Shown here: piece after piece, positions 1 to 11,517 of the stretch
How the letters are laid out: each line of letters begins with the position of its first letter
Numbering within the stretch: the first letter of the stretch is position 1
DNA from: Odiellus spinosus
Taxonomy: Eukaryota; Arthropoda; Arachnida; Opiliones; Phalangiidae
NCBI GenBank assembly: GCA_963920705.1
Contig: CAWUCO010000268.1
Span: forward strand, 1,984,001 to 2,048,000
Direction: 5' to 3'
Length of the DNA: 64,000 nucleotides
Position numbers and translations under genes: made by a program
The notes under the pieces: generated by a model
The model's database searches: none
The model's input: only the letters and a program-made list of their open reading frames with translations
Told to the model about the DNA's origin: nothing

Positions 1-2799
1 TTGTAGGTCCTGGCCTTCAGTCTTTCCTTTGATCATCAAGTTTTTCAGGGTCTGTATCATTCGTTCTGCCAACCCGTTAGATCTTGGATAGTATGGGCTT
101 GATGTGATATGTTCGATGTTCATCTGTGCTAAGTAATTCTTGAGGATGTGGGAGTTGAAAGGTGGTCCATTGTCCGATACCATTCGTCGAGGTATGCCAT
201 ACCTGGAAAAGTTTTCGGCTAGGAATTTTATAATGGCTTCTGCGTTAGTACTTTTAAGCTCCTGCGCCTCTATATACTTTGAATAATAATCTACTAATAT
301 TATGTAGGTTTTTGAGTCTAGATGGAAAAGGTCCGTAGCCACTGCTTCAAATGGTAATGTTGGAACTGGATGTGGTTTTATTGGTAATGGCGTGTTCATC
401 CTGTCTCGTGCACGGCATATTGAACATTGTGCTATGTAGTTTGTAATGTCTGTTGACATCTGGGGCCAATAGACGTGTAATTTTGCCTTTGAAAGACAAG
501 ATGTTGTTCCTTGGTGTATTAAATGCAGTTGTCTCATGACGTCTTGCCGTTGTGATTTTGGAATTAGTAAGGTGTTGCCTCGGAATATCATTCCATCGTC
601 CTTGAAAAGTTCTTCCTGGTGTGGCCAATATGATTGTATCTCCTTGGGTACGTTGTTCTTGTGTTTTGGCCAACCTTCACGGATATAGGATCGTACGGTT
701 CGGCTCTCTACGTCATTTTCAATAGCTAGTTTCATTTCTTTTGTTTTTTCTTCTGACATGACCGTTAGCGAGTGGAGTGCAACATAAGGACCATTCAAGT
801 AATCCGTATCGATGTCTTCCTGCTTTCTCGGCGCTCGTGATAGCGTGTCCGCAATGTAGAGTTGCGTTCCAGGCACGTATATTAGTTTAGGTGAATAATG
901 CATCAATTTTAGAACGAGTCGTTGGAGACGGGGTGATAATAAGTGCATCGGTTTATGTAGTATCGCAAGTAGAGGCTTGTGGTCTGTCTCCACTGTGAAT
1001 TGTGTTCCGACTAGATAATACCGAAAATGTTCACATGCGTATACGATCGCCAAAAGTTCTTTCTCAATCTGGGCGTAGTTCTGTTGCGTGGAATTGAATG
1101 TAGACGATGCATATTCAATAGGGTGTGTATCCTGTAATAATGCTGCTCCTATGCCGATTTGGCTTGCGTCAACTGATACCACGCATGGTTTGTTTGGGTC
1201 GAAGAAGGCTAGCACTGGAGAGGTTGTAATGGCTTGTTTTAGTTGGTGGAAGGCGGCATCCATACTTTTAGTCCAGTCAAATACAGTTTCTTTTTTTAAG
1301 AGTAGTCGTAGTGATGCCGTTTGTTGAGAATGTTCTGGAATAAATTTGGCGACGTAGTTTATCATTCCCAGAAAACGTTGTAGGCTCTTCTTGTCAGTTG
1401 GTGTCGGGATTGCAGTTATCGCTTGTTTTCTATGCTGGTCGATGGAAACGCCTTCAGGGGTGATAGTGTGACCCAAATATTTCAGTTGAGAGCGTGCTAA
1501 CTGTATTTTCCGAGAGCTAAATTTCAGGCCTACCGCCCGTGCTCGCTCTAGAGTATTAATCAGGTGTTCGTTGTGCTGTATTCTCGTTCTTGCTGCAATT
1601 AGGAAATCGTCAGTCGATATATGGAGGAACGGATATTGATGTGGAGGAAACAGGCTTAGCATAAATTGTTGGAATATTTCCGATGCAGTCATTATACCAT
1701 ATGGTAATCGCAAGAATCGAAATAGTCCCCATGGTGTAGCGAACGTACATAGAAACGAGCTTTCTTCCGTGAGTTCGACTTGCCAAAAGGCACTTTTCGC
1801 GTCAAGTACGGTGAAGACAGTGGAGCCATGTAGATCAGCAAATATCTCTTTCGTGGTTGGCATTGGAAATTTTTCTCGTTTTATTGCTTTATTTAGCTTC
1901 CGAGGATCCAGGCAAATTCGCAGGTCTCCGTTTGGTTTTAGTACTATAACCATTGGGTGCACCCACTCGGTCTGTTGCGTTACTGGTTTTATGACACCCT
2001 GTTTTACCATTCGTTGGAGTTCTTCATAAGCCGGTTTTCGGAGAGCTTGTGGAATCTTTCGAGCCGCCGTTTTCGAAGACTGGGCGTTGGGATGTAATGT
2101 TATAGCGTGTTTTCCTGGAAGCTTGCCCATTGTATCAAAGACGTCGTCGTATTGTTGTATTATTTCTTCCGGGGTTTGATAAGGTGATGTTGATGCCGGT
2201 GGTCGTCTTTGTCGTTGAGTGTCCGTTATGCCTGTTGGATCACTATTCGTAGGTGCTTGTGTAAGTAGTGTAGGTTCGATGACTTGATCTTGCGATGCTA
2301 AGTAGTGTGCCGTTAGGTTCGGTGTGTTAGTGATGTGGCTATTTTTTAAGTTCCGTAGGCTTGGATTAGCGTGATGAAGTTCTTTTGTTAGTCGGAGGAT
2401 AAATCCCAGGACTGTACAAGATCGAGCGCCGAGGATAGGAGTTGTCTTATGAGGTGTTACGTAAAATCGGCATGTCTCCGTTGCTACTTCAGACGAGCAT
2501 GGAACGTCAATCACACCAATAATGTCGACGGGGTGACCTGAATATGCCATTACCCGGTGCCTGGGTTGTTGTAATGGAGGTTTGTTATTGAGTACGTCAT
2601 AAATTTCGCTGTGTATAATGTTCACTTGTGAACCTGTGTCTAATTTGACGGTGACTTTAGTGTCATTTATGGTAATGGTATCAAGCCAGTCTTCTTCTAG
2701 ATGGTGTGCTACATCGGTCATGTTGCAGTATAGATTGTACAGCTGGAGATCTGTAGTTCCGTCATCATAACCTTGCAATTCGGGGGCGTCGTGGCTTGC
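1..2799 (-). CDS. pol: pol region of the Gypsy element: protease, RT, RNase H, integrase (partial)
   Basis: An aspartic protease motif DTGSQVN lies at about 2620-2640. The reverse transcriptase core spans roughly 1450-2160, RNase H about 840-1330, and integrase begins near 700. Integrase shows an HHCC zinc-binding region at about 410-630. Its catalytic core includes the typical SNGLAERM segment at about 50-85, just before the window edge. The chromodomain or GPY/F end of integrase, if any, is outside. Short open frames on the opposite strand here (1088-1327, 1769-2029, 2796-3753) are shadows. This is an element part, not a host gene. Confidence 0.9.
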
Positions 2800-3759
2800 T
2801 GTTCGTTGTGGTTGAAGGTAATAGCTTCTGGCTATTGGGCTGGTTTCCTGCAAAGCGTAAGTCGTACGGCAAACAGTTTTCCAGTGACCAACTTGATGGC
2901 ACTGGTTGCACGTTGAATTGCGTGCTGGACAATAATTGGGTGTGCGGTGAACTAGGCCGCAGTCTTGGCAGCGTTGAGTGTTATGGTTTCTTGAGCCTTC
3001 ATGTCGTCCTTCCGAGCGTGATTGTCGAAAGCTGTCGAACGTTGAGCGTTGGTCATGCCTTTGGTTTGATGTACCTCGAGAAAATGAGTGTGATCGACCT
3101 CGATTTTCTCCCGGATTATGTCTACTTGGTGGTCTTGAGCGTGAATTATATTTTAGCGCATCAATGGTGGCAATATCCGGTATTGAGGCCCGTGATTGTG
3201 ATCTGGCTATAGAAGTTGAGTGGCGTGTGGATGACTCATCAGCTTGGCACATAGCAATAGCCTTGGGTAGGTCGATATTTGAACGAGATAACATCTGTCT
3301 GCGTAATTCGTTGTTCCGGATCCCTCGTATAAGCTGTGTGCAGGTGAGAGAATCAGTGTGTGTGCCCAAGTCACAATACTTGGCTAGCGACTTCAATTCG
3401 GTTAGATATTCCTCGAACGATTGGTGTTCACTTTGTTTAGTTTCGAAGAATGAGTTCCTGTAGTTTGTTACATTTCTGTACGGGGCGTAGTGATCATCAA
3501 ATGCTTGATAAATCAGATCCAGTGTCAATGTGGGGACCTCAGGAAGTACTGCTGCTGGGAGTACGATGTTAAATGTGTCGTAGAGTTTGCGGCCAACGGG
3601 TCCTACGACGTAGAGAAAAGTGGCTATTTGGGTTTCGTGAGTTTCTGCTCCCAATCTTGTTGCCAAGGCGTACATCTTGAATTCTTCTTTATATTCCTTC
3701 CATGCAGCTGCTGGATTTGTACCTGGATTAAAAGGCGCTGGGCTTTTAAATGATGACAT
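2800..3759 (-). CDS. gag: gag region of the Gypsy element (capsid and nucleocapsid)
   Basis: The likely start is the ATG at 3759 (MSSFKSPAPF...), 40 bases inside the primer-binding site. The N-terminal half has a tryptophan- and tyrosine-rich segment (AAWKEYKEEF) typical of Gypsy gag. Near the C-terminal side is a basic, Arg/Ser-rich stretch followed by two cysteine-histidine zinc-knuckle-like motifs at about 2868-2976. The second has the clear CxxCxxxGHW form of a nucleocapsid RNA-binding knuckle. The frame continues directly toward protease. The gag end is approximate because no separate boundary is visible. Confidence 0.85.
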
Positions 3760-3798
3760 CGTTGGTTCTTGAGCTTTTTTAATTTCAGTCTAGGCGTA

Positions 3799-3816
3799 AT
3801 CCCACTTCTGTCACCA
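3799..3816 (-). promoter_or_regulatory. Primer-binding site of the retroelement
   Basis: Just inside the LTR, the minus strand reads TGGTGACAGAAGTGGGAT. It begins with TGG, the complement of tRNA CCA, and resembles the complement of the 3' end of a leucine tRNA (my recollection of the tRNA-Leu 3' arm). Its place between LTR and gag fits minus-strand priming. Confidence 0.7.
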
Positions 3817-3819
3817 TGT

Positions 3820-3972
3820 TGTAACGTAATAAATAACTCTTTAAGTTTAAATTAGTTATCTTAGTAAAGTTTATTGTTCTACTTCGTTTAGGGTTACATT
3901 TAATCTGCCCGCGTGAATCAAGTTCGATATCCTTTTATACTCATAGTTTAGACAATTTAAACTCGCGTTACA
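3820..3972 (-). repeat. LTR (5' LTR of the Gypsy element)
   Basis: On the minus strand this 153-bp segment starts TGTAACG and ends CGTTACA, giving matched inverted ends of TG...CA type. It contains a TATAAAAGG box (about 3931-3939) and a CAATAAA signal (about 3869-3875), as expected for promoter and polyadenylation functions. The LTR is short for the family. The 3-bp gap to the primer-binding site could mean the true end is 3817. No target duplication can be tested because the other end is outside the window. Confidence 0.8.
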
Positions 3973-4047
3973 AAGGTCATGTTTTTTTAGTATCTTTCTT
4001 TATCAGTGATTAAGGTTATTATTAAAGTGCTAATGAAATAATATAAC
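3973..4047. other. Spacer between retroelement and satellite
   Basis: This 75-bp AT-rich stretch resembles neither the LTR nor the satellite. The satellite starts around 4048, in its linker (AAAGTTTTGTGTCC). It marks the left edge of the visible array. No promoter, repeat or RNA was seen. Confidence 0.6.
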
Positions 4048-7000
4048 AAAGTTTTGTGTCCATTTGAATCCAATAATCTTGGATTTTTAAGCGTTTTTGC
4101 TTAATTTTAACCAATTTTATATTGGTCACAATTTTGCAATTTAGACAAAACCAAAGTCATTCGAAAGAGCAATTAATGGACAGTCTAAATAATAAGAATT
4201 TTTTAAAAATCCGTTGAAAAACAAGAAAAATATGGCCAATTCAAGAAACCATACAATATCAAAATAGTCAAATTTCAGATTTTAAAAATTCGCTTTTTGA
4301 TATTAGATGTTTTTTGAATTGGCTATATTTTCCATGTTTTTTAACGGATTTTCCAAAACTCTTGTTTTTTAAATAGACCAATATTTGCTCTTTCGAGTGG
4401 TCTTAATTTTGTCTAAATCGCTTAAAAATCAAAAGTTTTGTGTCCATTTGAATCCAATAATCTTGGATTTTTAAGTGTTTTTGCTTAATTTTAACCAATT
4501 TTATAATTGTCACAATTTTGCAATTTAGACAAAACCAAAGTCATTCGAAAGAGCAATTAATGGACAGTCTAAATAATAAGAGTTTTCAAACATCCGTTGA
4601 AAAACAAGAAAAATATGGACAATTCAAGAAATCATAGAATATCAAAATAGTCAAATTTCAGATTTTCAAAATTCGCTTTTTGATATTAGATGTTTTTTGA
4701 ATTGGATATATTTTCCATGTTTTTCAACGGATTTTCCAAAACTCTTGTTTTTTAGATTGACCAATATTTGCTCTTTCGTGTGGTCTTAATTTTGTCTAAA
4801 TCGCTTAAAAATCAAAAGTTTTGTGTCCATTTGAATCCAATAATCTTGGATTTTCAAGTGTTTTTGCTTAATATAACCAATTTTATAATTGTCACAATTT
4901 TGCAATTTAGACAAAACCAAAGTCATTCGAAAGAGCAATTAACGGACAGTCTAAATAATAAGAGTTTTCAAAAATCCGTTGAAAAACAAGAAAAATATGG
5001 CCAATTCAAGAAACCATACAATATCAAAATAGTCAAATTTCAGATTTTAAAAATTCGCTTTTTGATATTAGATGTTTTTTGAATTGGCTATATTTTCCAT
5101 GTTTTTCATCGGATTTTCCAAAACTCTTGATTTTTAGATAGACCAATATTTGCTCTTTCGAGTGGTCTTAATTTTGTCTAAATCGCTTAAAAATCAAAAG
5201 TTTTGTGTCCATTTGAATCCAATAATCTTGGATTTTTAAGCGTTTTTGCTTAATTTTAACCAATTTTATATTGGTCACACTTTTGCAATTTAGACAAAAC
5301 CAAAGTCATTCGAAAGAGCAATTAATGGACAGTCTAAATAATAAGAATTTTTTAAAAATCCGTTGAAAAACAAGAAAAATATGGCCAATTCAAGAAACCA
5401 TAGAATATCAAAATAGTCAAATTTCAGATTTTCAAAATTCGCTTTTTGATATTAGATGTTTTTTTGAATTGGATATATTTTTCATGTTTTTCAACGGATT
5501 TTCCAAAACTCTTGTTTTTTAGATAGACCAATATTTGCTCTTTCGAGTGGTCTTAATTTTGTCTAAATCGCTTAAAAATCAAAAGTTTTGTGTCCATTTG
5601 AATCCAATAATCTTGGATTTTCAAGTGTTTTTGCTTAATTTTAACCAATTTTATAATTGTCACAATTTTGCAATTTAGACAAAACCAAAGTCATTCGAAA
5701 GAGCAATTAACGGACAGTCTAAATAATAAGAGTTTTCAAAAATCCGTTGAAAAACAAGAAAAATATGGCCAATTCAAGAAACCATACAATATCAAAATAG
5801 TCAAATTTCAGATTTTAAAAATTCGCTTTTTGATATTAGATGTTTTTTGAATTGGCTATATTTTCCATGTTTTTCATCGGATTTTCCAAAACTCTTGATT
5901 TTTAGATAGACCAATATTTGCTCTTTCGAGTGGTCTTAATTTTGTCTAAATCGCTTAAAAATCAAAAGTTTTGTGTCCATTTGAATCCAATAATCTTGGA
6001 TTTTTAAGCGTTTTTGCTTAATTTTAACCAATTTTATATTGGTCACACTTTTGCAATTTAGACAAAACCAAAGTCATTCGAAAGAGCAATTAATGGACAG
6101 TCTAAATAATAAGAATTTTTTAAAAATCCGTTGAAAAACAAGAAAAATATGGCCAATTCAAGAAACCATAGAATATCAAAATAGTCAAATTTCAGATTTT
6201 CAAAATTCGCTTTTTGATATTAGATGTTTTTTTGAATTGGATATATTTTTCATGTTTTTCAACGGATTTTCCAAAACTCTTGTTTTTTAGATAGACCAAT
6301 ATTTGCTCTTTCGAGTGGTCTTAATTTTGTCTAAATCGCTTAAAAATCAAAAGTTTTGTGTCCATTTGAATCCAATAATCTTGGATTTTCAAGTGTTTTT
6401 GCTTAATTTTAACCAATTTTATAATTGTCACAATTTTGCAATTTAGACAAAACCAAAGTCATTCGAAAGAGCAATTAATGGACAGTCTAAATAATAAGAG
6501 TTTTCAAAAATCCGTTGAAAAACAAGAAAAATATGGCCAATTCAAGAAACCATACAATATCAAAATAGTCAAATTTCAGATTTTAAAAATTCGCTTTTTG
6601 ATATTAGATGTTTTTTGAATTGGCTATATTTTCCATGTTTTTCATCGGATTTTCCAAAACTCTTGTTTTTTAGATAGACCAATATTTGCTCTTTTGAGTG
6701 GTCTTAATTTTGTCTAAATCGCTTAAAAATCAAAAGTTTTGTGTCCATTTGAATCCAATAATCTTGGATTTTTAAGGGTTTTTGCTTAATTTTAACCAAT
6801 TTTATATTTGTCACAATTTTGCAATTTAGACAAAACCAAAGTCATTCGAAAGAGCAATTAATGGACAGTCTAAATAATAAGAGTTTTCAAAAATCCGTTG
6901 AAAAACAAGAAAAATATGGCTAATTCAAGAAATCATAGAATATCAAAATAGTCAAATTTCAGATTTTAAAAATTCGCTTTTTGATATTAGATGTTTTTGA

Positions 7001-7680
7001 ATTGTCCATATTTTCCATGTTTTTCAACGGATTTTCCAAAACTCTTGATTTTCAGATAGACCAATATTTGCTCTTTCGAGTGGCCTTAATTTTGTCTAAA
7101 TCGCTTAAAAATCAAAAGTTTTGTGTCCATTTGAATCCAATAATCTTGGATTTTTAAGTGTTTTTGCTTAATTTTAACCAATTTTATAATTGTCACAATT
7201 TTGCAATTTAGACAAAACCAAAGTCATTCGAAAGAGCAATTAATGGACAGTCTAAATAATAAGAGTTTTCAAAAATCCGTTGAAAAACAAGAAAAATATG
7301 GCCAATTCAAGAAACCATACAATATCAAAATAGTCAAATTTCAGATTTTAAAAATTCGCTTTTTGATATTAGATGTTTTTTGAATTGGCTATATTTTCCA
7401 TGTTTTTCAACGGATTTTCCAAAACTCTTGTTTTTTAGATAGACCAATATTTGCTCTTTCGAGTAGTCTTAATTTTGTCTAAATCGCTTAAAAATCAAAA
7501 GTTTTGTGTCCATTTGAATCCAATAATCTTGGATTTTTAAGTGTTTTTGCTTTTTTTTAACCAATTTTATATTTGTCACAATTTTGCAATTTAGACAAAA
7601 CCAAAGTCATTCGAAAGAGCAATTAATGGACAGTCTAAATAACAAGAGTTTTCAAAAATCCGTTGAAAAACAAGAAAAAT
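4048..7680 (+). repeat. Satellite array, segment A, forward, ~9.5 monomers
   Basis: The linker motif GTTTTGTGTCC recurs at 4051, 4435, 4818, 5200, 5585, 5968, 6353 and 6736, a period of 382-385 bp. Between 4818 and 6353 alternate monomers are more alike than neighbours (767-768 bp), so there is a two-monomer higher-order unit. The types differ at ACCATACAAT versus ATCATAGAAT and GGCTATATT versus GGATATATT. All monomers run forward. The last monomer is cut in its left-arm core at 7680 by the 6.8-kb insertion. Confidence 0.95.
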
Positions 7681-8458
7681 TATACAAAAACGTTGTTTTG
7701 CTTCGCACTTCAAAAAAGTGCATTTATAGGTAAGAATTTCAACCCGTGAAGGGACAGAAATTATAAATTCACAGTGAAAGAAATATGAAAGTCACAGTCT
7801 AAGAAATCATAAAGCTATAATTATTATACAAAAACGTTGTTTTGCTTCGTACTTCAAAAATGTGCATTTAAAGGTTAGAATTTCAAACCCGTGAAGGGAC
7901 AGAAATTATAAATTCACAGTGAAAGAAATATGAAAGTCACAGTCTAAGAAATCATAAAGCTATAATTATAATAATTAATATGAATAAAAAATTTACAAAA
8001 AAATGACGTATAAATTCGGCCTATCGAAACTTTTACTTATGTAGATTTAATGATTAGAAATTTTATAAAGAGGTGAATGTTTCCTTTTACTAACTGAAAA
8101 CTGCAACCATCCATCCTAACAACTAAACATTTTAAAAACGCGGGCAGGAACTATTTGGTATTATGCTATTCTACCTTTCCACGCATAGTTGGCTTTTAGT
8201 TACCCTTACCAAGAGTGAATTCTACAACAGAATGATTTCGCATAATTAAAAGTTTCGATAGGCCGAATTTATACGTCATTCTTTTGTAAATTTTTTATTC
8301 ATATTAATGATTATAATTATAGCTTTATGATTTCTTAGACTGTGACTTTCATATTTCTTTCACTGTGAATTTATAATTTCTGTCCCTTCACGGGTTTGAA
8401 ATTCTTACCTATAAATGCACTTTTTTGAAGTGCGAAGCAAAACAACGTTTTTGTATAA
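7680..8458. mobile_element. MITE-1, foldback element with ~212-bp inverted ends
   Basis: The left inverted repeat (7824-8035) and right inverted repeat (8247-8458) match almost completely over about 212 bp around a 211-bp loop. The ends read TTATACAAAAACGTTG. The left end carries an extra tandem copy of the terminal 144 bp (7681-7824). No transposase is present, so it is non-autonomous. The flanks allow a 2-bp AT or TA target duplication; the palindromic end makes the choice ambiguous. TA would suit a Tc1/mariner relative, but this is a guess. A subterminal motif CCCGTGAAGGGACAGAAAT is shared with MITE-2. Confidence 0.85.
7681..7968 (+). repeat. Tandem duplication of the MITE-1 left terminus (2 x 144 bp)
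   Basis: TATACAAAAACGTTGTTTTG begins at 7681 and again at 7825. The two 144-bp copies differ at a few positions, e.g. CGCACTTC versus CGTACTTC and CATTTATAGG versus CATTTAAAGG. The right end of the element has only one copy. The differences show the duplication is not the latest event, or that the copies came from different elements. Confidence 0.9.
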
Positions 8459-10645
8459 TTTGTGTTTGCTTTTGGAAAAATTAAACACTTGTAAATCAAT
8501 TAACCCATTTTTTTAATTTAGTGGTAGGAATTAAAATTGCAAATTTACAAGTTTAAATTGAAATGATTTAATATATATGATTATTTTATATTGTACAAAC
8601 TTTATAATCGGTTATTGTTGTTCTAAATTATGGGGCCCTATAACTGTGGTTTAAGATTAAATATCCTATGGTGCACGCGACATCTTTTTTAATCTCGATC
8701 GCAGCACGTTATTCGATCTTTTTAAAAGTAAATTGATTAAGTTCTTGTTTTTGCCATATTCAAAAATATTCCCTCGAGCTCCCGCAGAACGAACACGTCA
8801 ATACTCTCAGCATAAAACTATAGTTCTTAAATTTCATTTCACACAGTTTAATTCAGAAGTGCTTTCGATTTAGATGAATATTAACATCGCTTAAGCCGTT
8901 GTTTTCATTTTGATGGTTTATACCGTTTAATTTTCATTTTTCACTTAGATTTAAAATGAAACCATTCAGTTTATTTGCCGGTCTATGAAAATTATTAACA
9001 ACACTTAATAAATACTGGTCTGCCATGGTGCACCTCATGGGCTATTAGATTAATAGTTTTGACCTAATTAATTGGTACCCTTTTAAAATAGCTTTGAACT
9101 CACTCGTTTTCCTGTGAGGACGCGTTACACGACGCGCACAATTAAAGATTGAAATGTATACAGAATACTGGTCGCTGACGTCTCGTCATCGCGTGATTTC
9201 GAATCATCTGATTGCCCGGTTAGATTTTATTTTGTACATGGCGATCAAGCCTTTTTCTTACTCCGTATATTTAAACTCAATTTAAAAATTATGACCTCTC
9301 GCTTTTAAGTCTCCAGTCCAACCTCAGGATACCAGTAAGTAGGAAAATATATAATTGGTACCATGACGCGGCATACGCGGGCATGGCAACTAAAAGGAAT
9401 TTAAAGTTTTCTTAAAATTGAGTACACATGGGACCGATTTATAAAAAAAAGGAAGTCCATGTGCAAGAAGAACCATTACAACTCTAACCTCCGACCTCGC
9501 GCTAGCTAGATACGCGTATCGGAAGACCTAAAAGAAAAAACACCCTACGACTGTAATTGTTCTGGGGGGGGGGGGCGGAGTCTCTGCCGTTTACAAATAA
9601 AAGTATTTACGAATTAAAGGGTAGGAGTCAAAGATTTTAAAGGTTATATAAGAAAATATAAATAAAGTCCGAATTTGCCGTTACATATAATATGATGACT
9701 CTTTCTTTGTTTCCATCCATGTATTCATCCACTACGCTTAGTTTAGAATAAGAACGACGAAAGCGGCATAACGATGTTATACCTCAATCGCGCCATGGCT
9801 CTGGAAGATTCGCTTCAATTCCGAACTCGTCAATTATAAGAGAGAAGGGTGATACCAAGGGGTTACTAGCTAAAGGGATATTGGCTAATTCGAATGATAA
9901 AATATACTAGCCTGACGTGACCTTACTAGCGTTGTTTTAATCTGCTAACTTAAAGATAACAAAAAGTGATTACCATGAACATCCACTAAGATACTAAAAT
10001 ATCTACTCGAGAATTAACGAGACGATCGAGACCAGAATAAACATTAAACTTTATTATTACAAGTATAATTCTCATAAATTCAAAGAGCCCTGCAAAAAAA
10101 AGCAAACGAAGTCGTAAAAACAACATCGCGTTAAAGAACATATTTGCAAAAAACTATGCCAAGTCCTCCGCACTGTTCCTAAAGAAACGTAAGTCTTCCT
10201 TTACTCTGCTGTCCAAGAGATGTACAGGATGATGGCCCCAGGCATCTATCCACTACTTGCCCTCTACTTGGCCTATCCTAATCCTTGAAGGCTAAGACAT
10301 TCTAGGCGTCACCACGGAACTTCCACCTCTGCAGCAGGCTAGAGACGTCAACTTTTTTTTTTACGCGATGTTGAACGCATGAATGACAGAGAGAGAATGT
10401 GTTCTATCCATAGGCGCAAATGACTTTTATCTCTCGAAAAACTACGTCGACTTCCCTTAAAAAACGGATTTGGCCTACTGGCGATAGGCCAACTGAAAAA
10501 CGTATTTACATCCCATTGTAAGAATTGGACGACGAGTCCGAAAGTTCGTTATGTCGAACACATGATAGTACCGAAAGTTCGAATACTCAAAAGGGGCTGA
10601 CTTCGCGTCGACTGCAACTAAATCAGACTGAGACTGTTGCACTCT
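8459..10645. other. AT-rich non-coding stretch, no gene seen
   Basis: About 2.2 kb between MITE-1 and the CCTAA-like repeats. I see no long frame, tRNA-like fold, terminal repeat or family motif. It has a 12-G run (9564-9575) and scattered homopolymers. A short minus-strand frame near 10158-10225 reads protein-like (LLDSRVKEDLRFF) but is only some 20 codons and unrecognised. Confidence 0.5.
9564..9575 (+). repeat. Run of 12 G
   Basis: A homopolymer of 12 guanines followed by CGGAG, striking in DNA that is otherwise strongly AT-rich. It could form quadruplex structure and is a likely place for length error in sequencing. Confidence 0.95.
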
Positions 10646-10800
10646 ACTAACGTAACCTTACCTATAATATTATAAGAGGAATGGGTTAGAGAAAGTGTTT
10701 AACTAGTTGGAGGGATGACGTAGTTTGAGTGATAAACTAACGTAACCTTACCTAAAATATTACAAGGGCAAGGAAACAAAATGTCCTTTCGAGGTTGTGA
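10646..10800 (+). repeat. Degenerate CCTAA/CCTTA-type repeat, first block
   Basis: ACTAACGTAACCTTACCT occurs twice 90 bp apart (near 10646 and 10736), each followed by a TAATATTATAAG- or AAATATTACAAG-like segment and a GGGTTAGAG- or GGGCAAGG-like segment. The same motifs build the larger block at 11518-11975. MITE-2 lies between the two blocks. Confidence 0.7.
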
Positions 10801-10841
10801 ACTATCGATAAAGATTCCACTTGAGATTATGTACATGAAGA

Positions 10842-11346
10842 TTATACAAAAAAGAGGTTGCTTCGCACCCTTAAAAAAACTCTTTATCTAACTCGAATCA
10901 AACCCGTGAAGGGACAGAAATTATTTGTTAGAGAAAGAGCAATTTCATATCTTTAAAATTATAGTTAGTAGATTTAGTCTACTACTTCAAAGATTTTATT
11001 ACTATTATATATTTTCCAAAAAACGGATAAAGACGACCTAGGACTAATGATAAATATATATACATTAAAGGAACTCCATCTTTAGCTAATTTTATTAGTG
11101 ATACTGATAGAATTTAAAATTAACATCAATGGGAGAGGATGGTTAACTAGGTCGTCTTTATCCGTTTTTTGGAAAATATATAATAGTAATAAAATCTTTG
11201 AAGTAGTAGACTAAATCTACTAACTATAATTTTAAAGATATGAAATTGCTCTTTCTCTAACAAATAATTTCTGTCCCTTCACGGGTTTGATTCGAGTTAG
11301 ATAAAGAGTTTTTTTAAGGGTGCGAAGCAACCTCTTTTTTGTATAA
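10842..11346. mobile_element. MITE-2, foldback element with 200-bp near-perfect inverted ends
   Basis: The left repeat 10842-11041 and right repeat 11147-11346 are inverted copies that I read as identical over 200 bp, with a 105-bp loop. The ends are TTATACAAAAAAGAGGTTGC. It shares with MITE-1 the outer TTATACAAAAA, the TTGCTTCGCAC motif and CCCGTGAAGGGACAGAAAT, but not the inner sequence. It is non-coding and non-autonomous. The near-identity of the arms implies a recent origin or arm-to-arm conversion. The flanking TTTCTGTCC at 11347-11355 echoes the internal motif and may be a remnant of a neighbouring terminus. Confidence 0.88.
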
Positions 11347-11517
11347 TTTCTGTCCTTTTTTCTCCAAAAATATACACCTTTTCCACATTTCACTATTTTG
11401 CTTTATAGGTTTATTGAACTTTAATTCTTACTAATGCTGAATAAAAATTAAAGCGTTTAATTGAGGCTTCAATCTATTCGTAATTGAGACCCTGGTACAA
11501 ATCTCGAAAGGCAGAGA

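Larger units (their letters stand above)
1..3972 (-). mobile_element. Ty3/Gypsy LTR retroelement, left part outside the window
   Basis: Read on the minus strand, this stretch has the order LTR, primer-binding site, gag, protease, reverse transcriptase, RNase H, integrase, which is the Ty3/Gypsy (Metaviridae) order. The window edge cuts it within integrase, so the 3' end and second LTR are not seen. The visible gag-pol region reads as one long continuous frame by eye and looks whole as far as it goes. Without the second LTR its age cannot be estimated from LTR divergence; the open frame suggests it is not very old. It ends 75 bp before the satellite array. The short LTR and the domain order would suit a Mag-like or related lineage, but I am not sure of the clade. 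Confidence 0.93.

Noticed and set aside
1088-3753. Plus-strand open frames opposite gag-pol
   Set aside because: They are antisense shadows of the retroelement coding strand.
9200-9240. tRNA B-box-like GATTTCGAATCATC
   Set aside because: No matching A box or cloverleaf could be drawn around it.
10158-10225. Short protein-like minus-strand frame (LLDSRVKEDLRFF...)
   Set aside because: About 20 codons, no family recognised, no flanking continuation; chance cannot be excluded.
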